A stretch of 52,401 nucleotides of DNA, from the NCBI GenBank assembly GCA_002863085.1, contig PKDT01000056.1, positions 1 to 52,401 of the forward strand, given 5' to 3'. The DNA comes from Flavobacteriales bacterium. GTDB lineage: Bacteria > Bacteroidota > Bacteroidia > Flavobacteriales > TMED113. Under the pieces are notes generated by a model, which saw only the letters and a program-made list of their open reading frames with translations, did no database searches and had not been told where the DNA came from. Below, piece by piece: positions 27,901 to 35,062 of this stretch. A program made the translations under genes and the position numbers. Positions within the stretch are counted from its first letter, which is position 1. Every line of letters starts with the position of its first letter.

Positions 27901-28482
27901 ATCATTTTCTGTAGCCGATGAATCAAAGTTACATGCAGTCTCGTCAGTACAACCTTCAACTTCAACATCATCACAAACACCGTCACCGTCTGAATCTTCA
28001 GCGCATTCACCGTCACAAACTCCAATTGCGTCTTCAGTTCCAACGCAATCGTCTACTACATCACAAACGCCATCATTGTCAGCATCCTCGCAAGAGCCAT
28101 CGCAGTTGAAATTTTCTTCAGGATAGGTACAAGAGCCATCATCAATTGTGGCAATAGCTAAGCCTGCAGTACCGTCGTCATTTGTTACGGCAAAAGAAAA
28201 TGTATTACAAGCTGTTTCATCAGAGCAACCAACCTGGTTGTAATCACAAACACCATTGGAGTCCTCATCTAAACAAGTGCCATCACAATTGTCTAAAAAG
28301 TCTGAATTTTGTTCACTTACTTGTGCATAAGTACATGAACCGTCATCTGTATTAGCAGAGATGTCAAAGTTACAAGCTGTATCATCAGTACAACCTAAAA
28401 CTTCACAACTGTCCTGAGCAACAGATGTATAAGAGCCTAAAAATAGGATTGATAATAAAAATATATAATGTTTTTTCATCAT
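24916..28482 (-). CDS. Giant GCTD-repeat acidic surface protein with T9SS sorting domain
   Basis: About 1188 residues. It starts with a signal peptide (MKKHYIFLLSILFLG...VAQ) and ends with a canonical type A T9SS C-terminal domain (VYPNPADNF, INQLGQ, YPSGLYQV). In between are about 20 modules of the form GCTDxTACNYDxxATDDDGSC, including roughly four divergent ones that begin GC-DLP or GC-GQP and carry a C-I/V-xN pair. Aspartate-rich runs such as DxDGDGVCDD resemble thrombospondin type 3 calcium loops. The cysteines are paired in every module and suggest disulfides. It is probably a secreted or cell-surface, Ca-binding, cysteine-knotted adhesin or stalk protein. Start ATG at 28480-28482 (or 28477-28479); an upstream in-frame start at 28515 would precede the likely promoter. 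Confidence 0.85.
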   Translation of the reverse strand: MMKKHYIFLLSILFLGSYTSVAQDSCEVLGCTDDTACNFDISANTDDGSCTYAQVSEQNSDFLDNCDGTCLDEDSNGVCDYNQVGCSDETACNTFSFAVTNDDGTAGLAIATIDDGSCTYPEENFNCDGSCEDADNDGVCDVVDDCVGTEDAIGVCDGECAEDSDGDGVCDDVEVEGCTDETACNFDSSATENDGSCTYPPAGFNCDGSCVDLDSDGVCDDVDECPNDPLNDADNDGVCADDEVDGCTDSTATNYDATATEDDGSCVPFVYGCTDETACNYDEANNTDDGSCEYPLDGFNCDGSCVDTDGDTVCDEAEIAGCTDSTAFNFDEAATDDDGSCEEVTEGCLDTELANGDATGNFCADCNTYCPDTDGDGVGDCCEPVLLGCTDNTACNFDSAANTSDGNCNYPTPGFDCDGECIDDDSDGICDLVDDCVGNEINFDTDDDGETDCVACETDDYVPFTCDLDGDGTYECINDEDGDGVCDENEVPGCTDETVCNYNEDATDDDGSCFDDTCDTDCDEETGEFTDGDTDGDGVCNDDEVAGCTDDTAYNYNSDATDDDGSCNNNGYLGDGSCLDTDMDSTCDLIDNCTDETACNYMDSDNGECVFPVPNADCDGCEDGYTDVDGVCKEIMGGCMDVLSCNYMSDATFDDGSCEGVVGCDLPFMFNYNPVPVEGCEGDDCVGTADCIDNTSCIEYVLGCMNEDACNYNADANADNGTCNLPVDNCSECGDDGELVAIDTDEDGVCDADEVEGCTDSTACNFSSDATDDDGSCLVPDACDECEYDTDGNFVALNDGDADDDGVCDADEVDGCTDMLACNYDPAATDDDGSCDGVIGCSDPSMQNYTATGYDCLSNAMYAENEWCVMFIQGCTEETACNYNPDANFSTACIYPEQSYLDCDGNCLNDCDENGVCDELDFVGCTNPDACNTTYFIADADGFPVLGSDGIAITYNVPVGDDGTVYTIASVDNGTCLPYGCGQPWSFNYNEEAVATGCIDNTLCVDWNLGCTDMFACNYNGEANYDDGSCLYASNGSTISNPSCEECVDVDGDGTFEYVDLIDSDGDGVGDCEDIIEGCTDPEAINYDPNANTDDGSCEYLSIEEVTSSFELLVYPNPADNFITVELDSNNKVDAKIMVINQLGQIVDSRDISTLSSTTIDVANYPSGLYQVTVATHKDVVNRSLMIR

Positions 28483-28502
28483 GTTAAATTTTAAATTTGT
28501 TG

Positions 28503-28510
28503 CAAATCTA
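28503..28510 (-). promoter_or_regulatory. Candidate -7 box for the GCTD-repeat gene
   Basis: On the minus strand this reads TAGATTTG, matching TAnnTTTG. It lies 20 bases upstream of the proposed ATG, giving a very short leader, and it excludes the more distal start codon at 28515. No TTG sits at the usual 19-23 base distance. Confidence 0.4.
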
Positions 28511-28515
28511 GTCAT

Positions 28516-28773
28516 TTAATCTAAAAAATCACATTTATTCAAACTTTTTTACATCTATTACATAAGTTTTTAAGCAATTTATTTTCAACAGCTGTATGTT
28601 AGCTTTTAATTCAAGTGTGGTGAGTGCACCGTAATAACAGATTAAAATAGAGTTTTATTTAGTCACTTCTTATTTGAAATTAAATGAATCCAACTAGTCG
28701 GCTAACATAGAATAAAAAAATTATTTTATATTTAAGATGAAACCCTTTTAATTTAATCTTTAAATTTTGAAAA
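28516..28773. other. Divergent intergenic region of 258 bases
   Basis: Separates the GCTD-repeat gene (minus) from the Cys-repeat/TonB operon (plus). It contains no convincing open frame and no cobalamin-type riboswitch boxes. A perfect 9-bp inverted repeat, TATGTTAGC at 28595-28603 and GCTAACATA at 28701-28709, encloses 97 bases. These could form a long-range stem or mark a pair of regulator sites. The last 70 bases before 28774 are almost pure A-T and probably hold the plus-strand promoter. Confidence 0.5.
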
Positions 28774-29517
28774 ATGAAAATCCGCAATCTTTACATAATT
28801 TTATTATTACCTGTAATTGCTTTTTCGCAGCAAAGCCCATGCGGTGAAAGGCCTGTAAAACCAACTAAGCCTGAAATGCAGTCATCAAAAGAGTTTAGAA
28901 ATTCGGAGACAATAAAAAAATACAAAACCGATTTAAAAAAGTGGAAGGAGTGTGTTAGTCCCCTAGCTATTTCTCAAAGAGATGAAGAAAGAATTAGCCA
29001 GGAGCAAAAAAAACGTGAAGAAAAAGAGAAGGCTGAAAAGTTAGAAGCTCTTAACAATTGTGGTGAAAAACCATCCAAACCTAAAAGACCAAAGGGCTTG
29101 AGTGTTGACGATTTTAGAAAAACTCAGGAACATAGTGAGTATCGAAAACAACTGAAAGAATGGAAAAGGTGTATGAGCCCTCAGCAACTAACTCAACCAG
29201 TTTTTTCTAAAAAAGAAAATAACAAAATTAGTAACTGCGGGGAAAAACCCACCAAACCTTACAGAGCTAAAGGAACAAACAACCAAGATTACAGAGACTC
29301 TCAAGCCTACAAAAATTACCGTGAACTTTTTAAAAAGTGGAAAAATTGTGAAGACAATTTTGAAAAGGCCATCTTATGGGGTGATTGCGGGGACAAACCC
29401 CAAAAACCATTCAGGGCTGATGGCACAAACAACCAAGTGTACAGGGAATCAAAAGAATTCCAAGCATACAAAGAAAGAGTTAAAGCATGGAAACAATGTT
29501 TAGAAAATAAGAACTAA
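28774..29517 (+). CDS. Secreted protein with four 38-residue two-cysteine repeats
   Basis: I do not recognise this family. The 247-residue protein has a signal peptide ending at about AFSQ (16-19). Four repeats follow, each running from a CG to a WKxC: C23-C60, C96-C133, C155-C192 and C205-C242. Every repeat has exactly 37 residues from first to second cysteine. The pattern is CG-E/D-K/R-PxKPxR near the start, an aromatic YR or FR at mid-repeat and W-K-x-C at the end, and is likely one disulfide-closed helical hairpin per repeat. Residues 62-92, between repeats 1 and 2, are charged and coiled-coil-like. It lies 4 bases before the TonB receptor gene and heads that operon, so a role at the outer membrane is inferred. 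Confidence 0.85.
   Translation: MKIRNLYIILLLPVIAFSQQSPCGERPVKPTKPEMQSSKEFRNSETIKKYKTDLKKWKECVSPLAISQRDEERISQEQKKREEKEKAEKLEALNNCGEKPSKPKRPKGLSVDDFRKTQEHSEYRKQLKEWKRCMSPQQLTQPVFSKKENNKISNCGEKPTKPYRAKGTNNQDYRDSQAYKNYRELFKKWKNCEDNFEKAILWGDCGDKPQKPFRADGTNNQVYRESKEFQAYKERVKAWKQCLENKN
28840..29499 (+). repeat. Four in-gene 114-base repeat units
   Basis: Units span 28840-28953, 29059-29172, 29236-29349 and 29386-29499, each encoding 38 residues from cysteine to cysteine. Units 3 and 4 are clearly the most similar in DNA, sharing the GGAACAAACAACCAAG or GGCACAAACAACCAAG block, which points to a recent duplication. Units 1 and 2 are more diverged and are separated from each other by a charged linker. 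Confidence 0.85.
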
Positions 29518-29521
29518 AGTC

Positions 29522-31471
29522 ATGGAGAAGATATCTGGGAAAAAACAAATAAATCTATTTATATTAATTTTATTATTTAATTTTCTAATAGCACAAGATA
29601 ATTCAATACTTAAAACAATTGATGTGTATGGAAGTCAAATTGATTTAAGTCTGTCTGAATCTGGAAAAAACATCACAATAATTACTAAAAATCAAATTTC
29701 CGATTACACTTTTAATTCAATAGATGAGTTGTTAAAGTTGATTCCTAGTATTGAGCTACAATCAAGGGGTGGATTTGGAAATCAATCAGATTTAGTTTTG
29801 AGGGGAAGTACTTTTACACAAACTTTAGTTCTATTGGACGGAGCAAGAGTTAATGACCCATTAACTGGTCATTTTAGTATGTACATACCCATTACCCCCT
29901 ATGAAATTGAGCAAATTGAGATAATCCGCGGAGGCGGGTCTTCACTTTTTGGGCCAGATGCCGTTGGTGGTGTTATAAATATTGTGACAAAAGCGTTTAC
30001 AAATAAGGAAAATAATGATGAGTTTGTTTACAAAGGAAAAGTTGGGTCGAATAAACTTAGGTCAAACAATATTTTCTTTTCCAGAAATTTAAATAGTAGG
30101 TATTATACTAGTTTTGGTTTAAACCTTATAAAATCTGACGGACAAGAACTGTACAAGGATGTATTTAGTTTTTTTGACAATCAAACCTTTTCATTATCAC
30201 ATAAATATTCATTCAATGAGAAGCTTAGTCTTTCACTAAGATCTGTCTACGCCAAAAGATTTTTTAATTCGCAATACTATTACACTAGAAGTTCCTATGA
30301 TATGTCTAACGAAACAATAAAAAAAAATTGGACACAGGCACTAGTAGATTACAAAGTTGACTCAGTTAGTGATTTAAAACTTATGGCCACATATCAAAGT
30401 GTGGATGACCTATACATTTTCAACCCTGCATTTCCTTCATATCAAAATTTCACTCAGCTATCAAACATTAATATAACATATTTTAAACAACAAAAATCTT
30501 ATAGCTCAGTCGCTGGTATAAACATCGAAAATAGAAAAATTTCTAGCCTAGACAGAGGAAATCACTCGGACTATTACATAGGTAGCTTTGTGAATTTAAA
30601 AAAGAAGGTCAAAAATACAACCCTCAACCCTAGCGCCAGACTAGATTACAATGAAAGCTATGGATTTCAGCTATGTCCACAGTTTGACATAAGCTTCGAA
30701 AACAACGACTTTAATTTAAGGTCTAGCCTTGGAAGGACCATTCGTTCTGCTGACTTCACTGAAAGGTTTTACAACTACAACTATTCCGACACCCTGTCGA
30801 TTGGAAGAAATATTGGGAACCCTGATTTAGAGGCAGAAAAAAGTCTCAATTTTGAAATTGGAGTTGACATTAAGCGTTACAAAAATTTACTTTTTAAAAA
30901 CACTGTTTTCATAAGAAGATCAACAAACCTTATCGACTGGGTATTAACAAACTCTGACGAAATTATTAGTAATGTCAATACATACGAAAACTCTGATTAC
31001 TTGTATGCGCAAAATATAAGTAATTTAAACACCCTTGGATATGAGGGTGAATTTTGGTTTAAATTTTTAAATCAGGAAAATTTAAACTTAGATGGTTCAT
31101 TGGGATACACTAAAATTTTTAATTCTGAGCCAGGTCAAAACATTTTTCAAAATAATATAAACATCTCATCTAAATACTTAGCAAATAGCTCTGGAGACAG
31201 GCTTAGCTATAATATTATTGCAAAAAATAAAAAATTAAAACTTAACCTAAACGGTCAGCTCAAAGTTCGAGAAAAAGAAAATGATATTTCCATAAACCAA
31301 AATTTGGGTAAGGCGTATTTTGTTCAAAACTTAAATCTCGGCTATTTACACAATGAATTTATTTCCTTGGATTTCGAGATAATTAATTTATTCAACACAA
31401 ATTACTCGGACCTCTTAGGTGCAATAATGCCCAAGAGATGGTTGATCGTTGGGATAGAGTTTAAAATTTAA
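29522..31471 (+). CDS. TonB-dependent outer-membrane receptor, BtuB/CirA-like
   Basis: A 649-residue receptor with a signal peptide ending around FLIAQ. The plug domain contains ELLKLIPSIELQSRGGFGNQSDLVLRG-type sequence, TLVLLDGARVND, IEIIRGGGSSLFGPDAVGGVINIVTK, all classical for plug domains. The rest is a beta-barrel rich in alternating aromatic strands ending in a terminal F-K-I strand. It lacks the N-terminal carboxypeptidase-like domain and SusD partner of SusC proteins, so it fits small-ligand uptake such as siderophore, heme or corrinoid. No cobalamin riboswitch is visible upstream. It is the second gene of a seven-gene run. Confidence 0.93.
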   Translation: MEKISGKKQINLFILILLFNFLIAQDNSILKTIDVYGSQIDLSLSESGKNITIITKNQISDYTFNSIDELLKLIPSIELQSRGGFGNQSDLVLRGSTFTQTLVLLDGARVNDPLTGHFSMYIPITPYEIEQIEIIRGGGSSLFGPDAVGGVINIVTKAFTNKENNDEFVYKGKVGSNKLRSNNIFFSRNLNSRYYTSFGLNLIKSDGQELYKDVFSFFDNQTFSLSHKYSFNEKLSLSLRSVYAKRFFNSQYYYTRSSYDMSNETIKKNWTQALVDYKVDSVSDLKLMATYQSVDDLYIFNPAFPSYQNFTQLSNINITYFKQQKSYSSVAGINIENRKISSLDRGNHSDYYIGSFVNLKKKVKNTTLNPSARLDYNESYGFQLCPQFDISFENNDFNLRSSLGRTIRSADFTERFYNYNYSDTLSIGRNIGNPDLEAEKSLNFEIGVDIKRYKNLLFKNTVFIRRSTNLIDWVLTNSDEIISNVNTYENSDYLYAQNISNLNTLGYEGEFWFKFLNQENLNLDGSLGYTKIFNSEPGQNIFQNNINISSKYLANSSGDRLSYNIIAKNKKLKLNLNGQLKVREKENDISINQNLGKAYFVQNLNLGYLHNEFISLDFEIINLFNTNYSDLLGAIMPKRWLIVGIEFKI

Positions 31472-31480
31472 TATCATTTT

Positions 31481-32338
31481 ATGAAAAATACTGCTTTGGT
31501 TATATCTAGCGGCGGTGCAAGAGGTCTGGCCGCCATTGGCGTTATTGAAGAAATGGAGCGTCAAGGCTATGTAATTTCTTCAATTGCAGGTTGTTCAATT
31601 GGCTCATTAATTGGTGGAATGTATGCAAGTGGCAACTTAAACAAGTTTAAAAGTTGGATACTTAAACTAGACAAAAGGGATGTTTTTAAACTTATGGATT
31701 TTACATTCAGTAGTCGGGGTATTCTCAAAGGGAAAAAAGTCTTTGTAGAGTTAAAAAAGATAATTGGTGATGTAAATATTGAAGATTTGAGAATTCCATT
31801 CTCAGCCGTAGCTGTTAATCTAAATAACCACAAGGAGGTAGTATTTCGATCAGGCAATTTACTTGAAGCGATTAGGGCCTCATCATCAATTCCGTCAATT
31901 GTTACTCCAATAAAAAAAGAAAACCAAATGCTAGTTGATGGAGGAATTTTAAATCCACTGCCATTATCAATCGTTGAAAAAAAGGAAAATGATTTACTAG
32001 TGGGTATAGACTTAAATGCTTTTGAAGCTAAAAAAGAAAAACCCACGCCCAACTATTATGTTGATTATGACAAATACATTAGAGCAATTTCTCAGTATCT
32101 ACCGTTAAATTTAGAGGAATACACTAAACCATCAAGCTCTAATGTTGGAAGCTATTTTGATATAACTTCGAGAACATTTCAAATAATGCAAGACAAAATT
32201 ATTGCCGACTCTATTGATTTAAATAAACCAGATATAGTAATTAATATCCCAAGAAACTCTTGCAGTATGTTTGACTTTTTTAAAGCAAGTGAGCTAATTG
32301 AGCTCGGGGTTGAACGATTCAAACATCATAACCATTGA
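31481..32338 (+). CDS. Patatin-like phospholipase
   Basis: A 285-residue patatin-domain serine hydrolase of the RssA/YchK type. The oxyanion motif GGARG is at 11-15, the nucleophile GCSIG at 37-41 (serine 39), and the catalytic aspartate in VDGGIL is D153. No signal peptide is present, so it is probably cytoplasmic or membrane-associated. It follows the TonB receptor by 9 bases. Lipid hydrolysis is expected from the family; the substrate is not known. Confidence 0.92.
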   Translation: MKNTALVISSGGARGLAAIGVIEEMERQGYVISSIAGCSIGSLIGGMYASGNLNKFKSWILKLDKRDVFKLMDFTFSSRGILKGKKVFVELKKIIGDVNIEDLRIPFSAVAVNLNNHKEVVFRSGNLLEAIRASSSIPSIVTPIKKENQMLVDGGILNPLPLSIVEKKENDLLVGIDLNAFEAKKEKPTPNYYVDYDKYIRAISQYLPLNLEEYTKPSSSNVGSYFDITSRTFQIMQDKIIADSIDLNKPDIVINIPRNSCSMFDFFKASELIELGVERFKHHNH

Positions 32339-32340
32339 TA

Positions 32341-32856
32341 ATGCGTATACTAATTCTTACATTTTTGCTACCCCTGTGGTCTACTGGTCAGTCTGATTTA
32401 CTTCAAACATTTGGCACAGTTTCACATTATGAAATTTTTTGTCCCTGTAAACTTTTAAAATATTACGAGGATGGAGAAATGTTTTACAACTGCTATGATA
32501 ATTCCAATGATGTCCAATTTACAATAAAGGAATTTAAGTATTTAGATGGTCTTGACCTTCTAATAAAAAAACTTGATAAAAATATTTATCAAAACAAAAG
32601 GCACGTAGATAATTCAAATAAAGAAACTGTTTTAATTGATGATTATTTGAGCAAAAACCCGAGAGGGGTTATAATCCATTTAAATGGCCTTAAATTTGTA
32701 AAAGTAATTAATGACTTTGAAAACAAGTTTTTTTTCGTTGATAAAAATTTGGCTGCATCATTTGAAATTGTTCTTGAACCATATAGAGGAAACGACCTTG
32801 GTGAGTGGCTTGATAAAACCATTGAGTCGGTCAAACCTAAAAAAATAAAATTCTAA
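32341..32856 (+). CDS. Unknown secreted protein
   Basis: I do not recognise it. From the ATG at 32341 it has 171 residues, beginning with a short signal peptide (MRILILTFLLPLWSTGQ). The mature part has three cysteines within the first 40 residues in FCPCK and YNCYD, and an alpha/beta mix with ISO-like hydrophobic spacing ending in a basic tail KPKKIKF. It starts 2 bases after the patatin stop and lies 3 bases before the GNAT gene, so it is co-transcribed with them. Confidence 0.75.
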   Translation: MRILILTFLLPLWSTGQSDLLQTFGTVSHYEIFCPCKLLKYYEDGEMFYNCYDNSNDVQFTIKEFKYLDGLDLLIKKLDKNIYQNKRHVDNSNKETVLIDDYLSKNPRGVIIHLNGLKFVKVINDFENKFFFVDKNLAASFEIVLEPYRGNDLGEWLDKTIESVKPKKIKF

Positions 32857-32859
32857 AAA

Positions 32860-33321
32860 ATGGCATTTGAAATTGTCGAACATAAATCAAAATATAACCA
32901 CGACTTTTATATTTTAAACAAGTCTTGGATTGAAAGGCACTGGCAACTTGAGGAGGCTGACAATCAAACATTACTGAAGCCCGAAAAATCAATAATTCAG
33001 ATGGGTGGTCAAATATTCTTTTTACTACATGAAACTAAAGTAATTGGAACAGTTGCCATGATACCCAATAAAAAACACACTTTAGAACTAGCTAAAATGA
33101 CTGTAAAAAAAGAGTTTCGTGGCTTAGGACTTTCCAAAAAACTGATGGATAAATGCATTGATTTTGCTAAAGAATTGGGTTACAATGAAATTTTTCTTAT
33201 ATCAAATAAAAAACTCAAGACAGCTCGTGAGCTTTACAATAAATATAATTTTAAAGAAGTTCCAATAGACTCCAAAAAATATCTGAGAGGAGATGTGAAA
33301 TTAATTTTAACATTAAAGTAA
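32860..33321 (+). CDS. GNAT-family N-acetyltransferase
   Basis: A 153-residue GNAT fold. Motif A is KMTVKKEFRGLGLSKKLMD, with the RGLGLS acetyl-CoA loop, and the C-terminal motif B is ARELYNKYNFKEVP. Substrate is not deducible. It sits between the unknown secreted protein and exported MsrB at 3-4 base spacing. Confidence 0.9.
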   Translation: MAFEIVEHKSKYNHDFYILNKSWIERHWQLEEADNQTLLKPEKSIIQMGGQIFFLLHETKVIGTVAMIPNKKHTLELAKMTVKKEFRGLGLSKKLMDKCIDFAKELGYNEIFLISNKKLKTARELYNKYNFKEVPIDSKKYLRGDVKLILTLK

Positions 33322-33325
33322 TTTT

Positions 33326-33796
33326 ATGAGCAAAGTATTACAATTAGTTTTTGCATTATTTATTATAACTTTGCCTTCTGAGATTGTAGCACAAAAACAT
33401 GATTTTAAAATGAAGAATATTGAGAAATTAACTGATGAAGAAAAACATGTAATTATAAGTAAAGGGACTGAAAAACCATTTTCTGGGAAGTATAATGACT
33501 TTTATGAAAAGGGTAACTATTATTGTAAGGCTTGTGACAGCAAACTGTACGAATCTTCAAGTAAGTTTAAGTCTAACTGCGGATGGCCATCTTTTGACGA
33601 AGAGGTTGAAAATGCTGTAAAAAAAATTCCAGACAGAAGCTTTGGCATGAATAGAATAGAAATAGTTTGTGCCAATTGTAACGGACACCTTGGGCATGTA
33701 TTCTATGGAGAATATTTTACTAAAAAGAATACACGACATTGTGTTAACTCTTTGTCTTTAAAGTTTGTTCCTGATAAAAAAAAATATAATGAATAA
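33326..33796 (+). CDS. msrB: Exported peptide-methionine (R)-S-oxide reductase, MsrB
   Basis: Repairs R-methionine sulfoxide in proteins. The 156-residue protein begins with a signal peptide (to about VAQ, 23), so it acts in the periplasm or on the surface. Zinc cysteines are C67, C70, C115 and C118; the catalytic cysteine is C139 in RHCVNS, and C85 in SNCGWPSF is the likely resolving residue. The GHVF and HCVNS blocks are intact. It overlaps the LRR gene by 8 bases. Confidence 0.95.
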   Translation: MSKVLQLVFALFIITLPSEIVAQKHDFKMKNIEKLTDEEKHVIISKGTEKPFSGKYNDFYEKGNYYCKACDSKLYESSSKFKSNCGWPSFDEEVENAVKKIPDRSFGMNRIEIVCANCNGHLGHVFYGEYFTKKNTRHCVNSLSLKFVPDKKKYNE

Positions 33797-34559
33797 GTTT
33801 GCTCTAATAATTTTTTTTACAACTCTGTTTTGTAAAACTATATCTGCCCAACAAACATTCATACCTGATGATAACTTTGAGCAAGTTTTGATTGATCTTG
33901 GTGTAGATGACACACTCGACAACTATGTTTTAACCACAATTATTTATTCTTTAGCAGGTATCGATCTAAGTAGCAAAAATATAAGCGATTTAACTGGAAT
34001 CGAGGACTTTGAGTTTCTAGAATACTTGGACTGTAATAATAATCTTTTGAGTGAGTTAAATCTGGCAAACAACACTTTTCTAAAACAACTTAACTGCAGC
34101 TCTAATAATTTGTCTAGTATTGAAATAAGCAACAACATTGAGCTAGAATACCTGAACGCATCAAATAACTTACTTTCCGAAATAGATATTTCAAACAATG
34201 TTGATCTTTCATACTTTGATTGTTCAAGTAATGAGCTAAGTACTATTGATATTTCAAACAATACATTGTTGAGCTTTTTCTACTCAAATAATAATAATGC
34301 TAACTGTATTACTGTCTGGGATGTTGATTTTGCCAGTTTAGCTGAAACTATGTGTAATAATGAAGGTTGTTTTATTAAGGATGACAATGCTGCATGGTCA
34401 ATTGACTGTGGGAGTTTAAATTTCGAGTCACATAATTTTACCATCCCTGGTCTAATTAGGCGATATAACGTTCTTGGGAAGAATATTAAGTCCCACAGTT
34501 TATCTATCGAAATTTATAAAAACGGTTTTGCTACGAAAAAGTTCATATTAAATCATTAA
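33789..34559 (+). CDS. Secreted leucine-rich-repeat protein with a short non-canonical sorting tail
   Basis: 256 residues from the ATG at 33789, with a signal peptide ending near SAQ. Residues 20-80 match the FIPDDNFEQVLIDLG start found in many Bacteroidetes LRR proteins. About five repeats of 21-22 residues follow with the pattern LxxLxCSSNxLSxIDISNN. The last 38 residues, from RRYNVLGKN to IEIYKNGFATKKFIL, resemble the tails of the esterase and CotH proteins in this window and probably act as an outer-membrane or T9SS sorting signal. Likely a surface adhesion or recognition protein; it closes the TonB operon. Confidence 0.85.
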   Translation: MNKFALIIFFTTLFCKTISAQQTFIPDDNFEQVLIDLGVDDTLDNYVLTTIIYSLAGIDLSSKNISDLTGIEDFEFLEYLDCNNNLLSELNLANNTFLKQLNCSSNNLSSIEISNNIELEYLNASNNLLSEIDISNNVDLSYFDCSSNELSTIDISNNTLLSFFYSNNNNANCITVWDVDFASLAETMCNNEGCFIKDDNAAWSIDCGSLNFESHNFTIPGLIRRYNVLGKNIKSHSLSIEIYKNGFATKKFILNH

Positions 34560-34648
34560 ATAAAGCATCAATCTTTAAAGACGATGAGCTAAAACTAATT
34601 TTGGCACAAACTTTGATGTATATCCATTAAACTAACAATTAATCAAAT

Positions 34649-35056
34649 ATGAAAAGATTTTTAATAATACCATTAGCCATCACACTGGTAACGTCTATTC
34701 CCGTCAAAGGCCAAAAACACTATAAGAATTTTCACGGACAAAAATATTGTTCTAACAACCTTAACTTTACCGGTGGATTTATTGCAGGACTTTTTCTCAG
34801 CGAAGCCTTCAACTCAGCTAATAACAAAAGATATATGTTCTTTAAATATAATTACAAGACAAGTAAATGGAGGTTGGTTGAAGACAGTTACAAGTATGAA
34901 TATGGGTATAGAAACCGACCTGTTGAAGCAAGATTTGAAAACCCAAATGGTGGAAGAGATTTTTTTGTAAAAATCAGTCGAAGAGGCAATTGGTTTATTG
35001 ATGCTCCAAGGAAATTTAAGGGCATAATTTCAAAAAAAGTTAAACGCAACTTATAA
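34649..35056 (+). CDS. Unknown exported basic protein
   Basis: A 135-residue protein with a signal peptide ending near VKGQ (22). The mature part is rich in tyrosine, asparagine, lysine and arginine, with a short hydrophobic GGFIAGLFL stretch. No family recognised. It is separated from the LRR gene by 89 bases containing a TAATTTTG box (34596-34603) that could be its own -7 element. Its 3' end faces a small minus-strand frame. Confidence 0.6.
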   Translation: MKRFLIIPLAITLVTSIPVKGQKHYKNFHGQKYCSNNLNFTGGFIAGLFLSEAFNSANNKRYMFFKYNYKTSKWRLVEDSYKYEYGYRNRPVEARFENPNGGRDFFVKISRRGNWFIDAPRKFKGIISKKVKRNL

Positions 35057-35062
35057 AAAGAT

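Noticed and set aside
24916-28482. Possible CRISPR array because of the many repeats
   Set aside because: The repeats are protein-level modules in one long frame, differ in DNA sequence, and have no constant-length unique spacers.
28516-28773. Cobalamin riboswitch upstream of the BtuB-like receptor operon
   Set aside because: No B12-box-like or GCCACTG-type conserved segment is present, and the region is mostly A-T.
31567-32052. A 161-residue minus-strand frame antisense to the patatin gene
   Set aside because: It lies fully inside a well-supported patatin gene with intact catalytic motifs and has no recognisable features.
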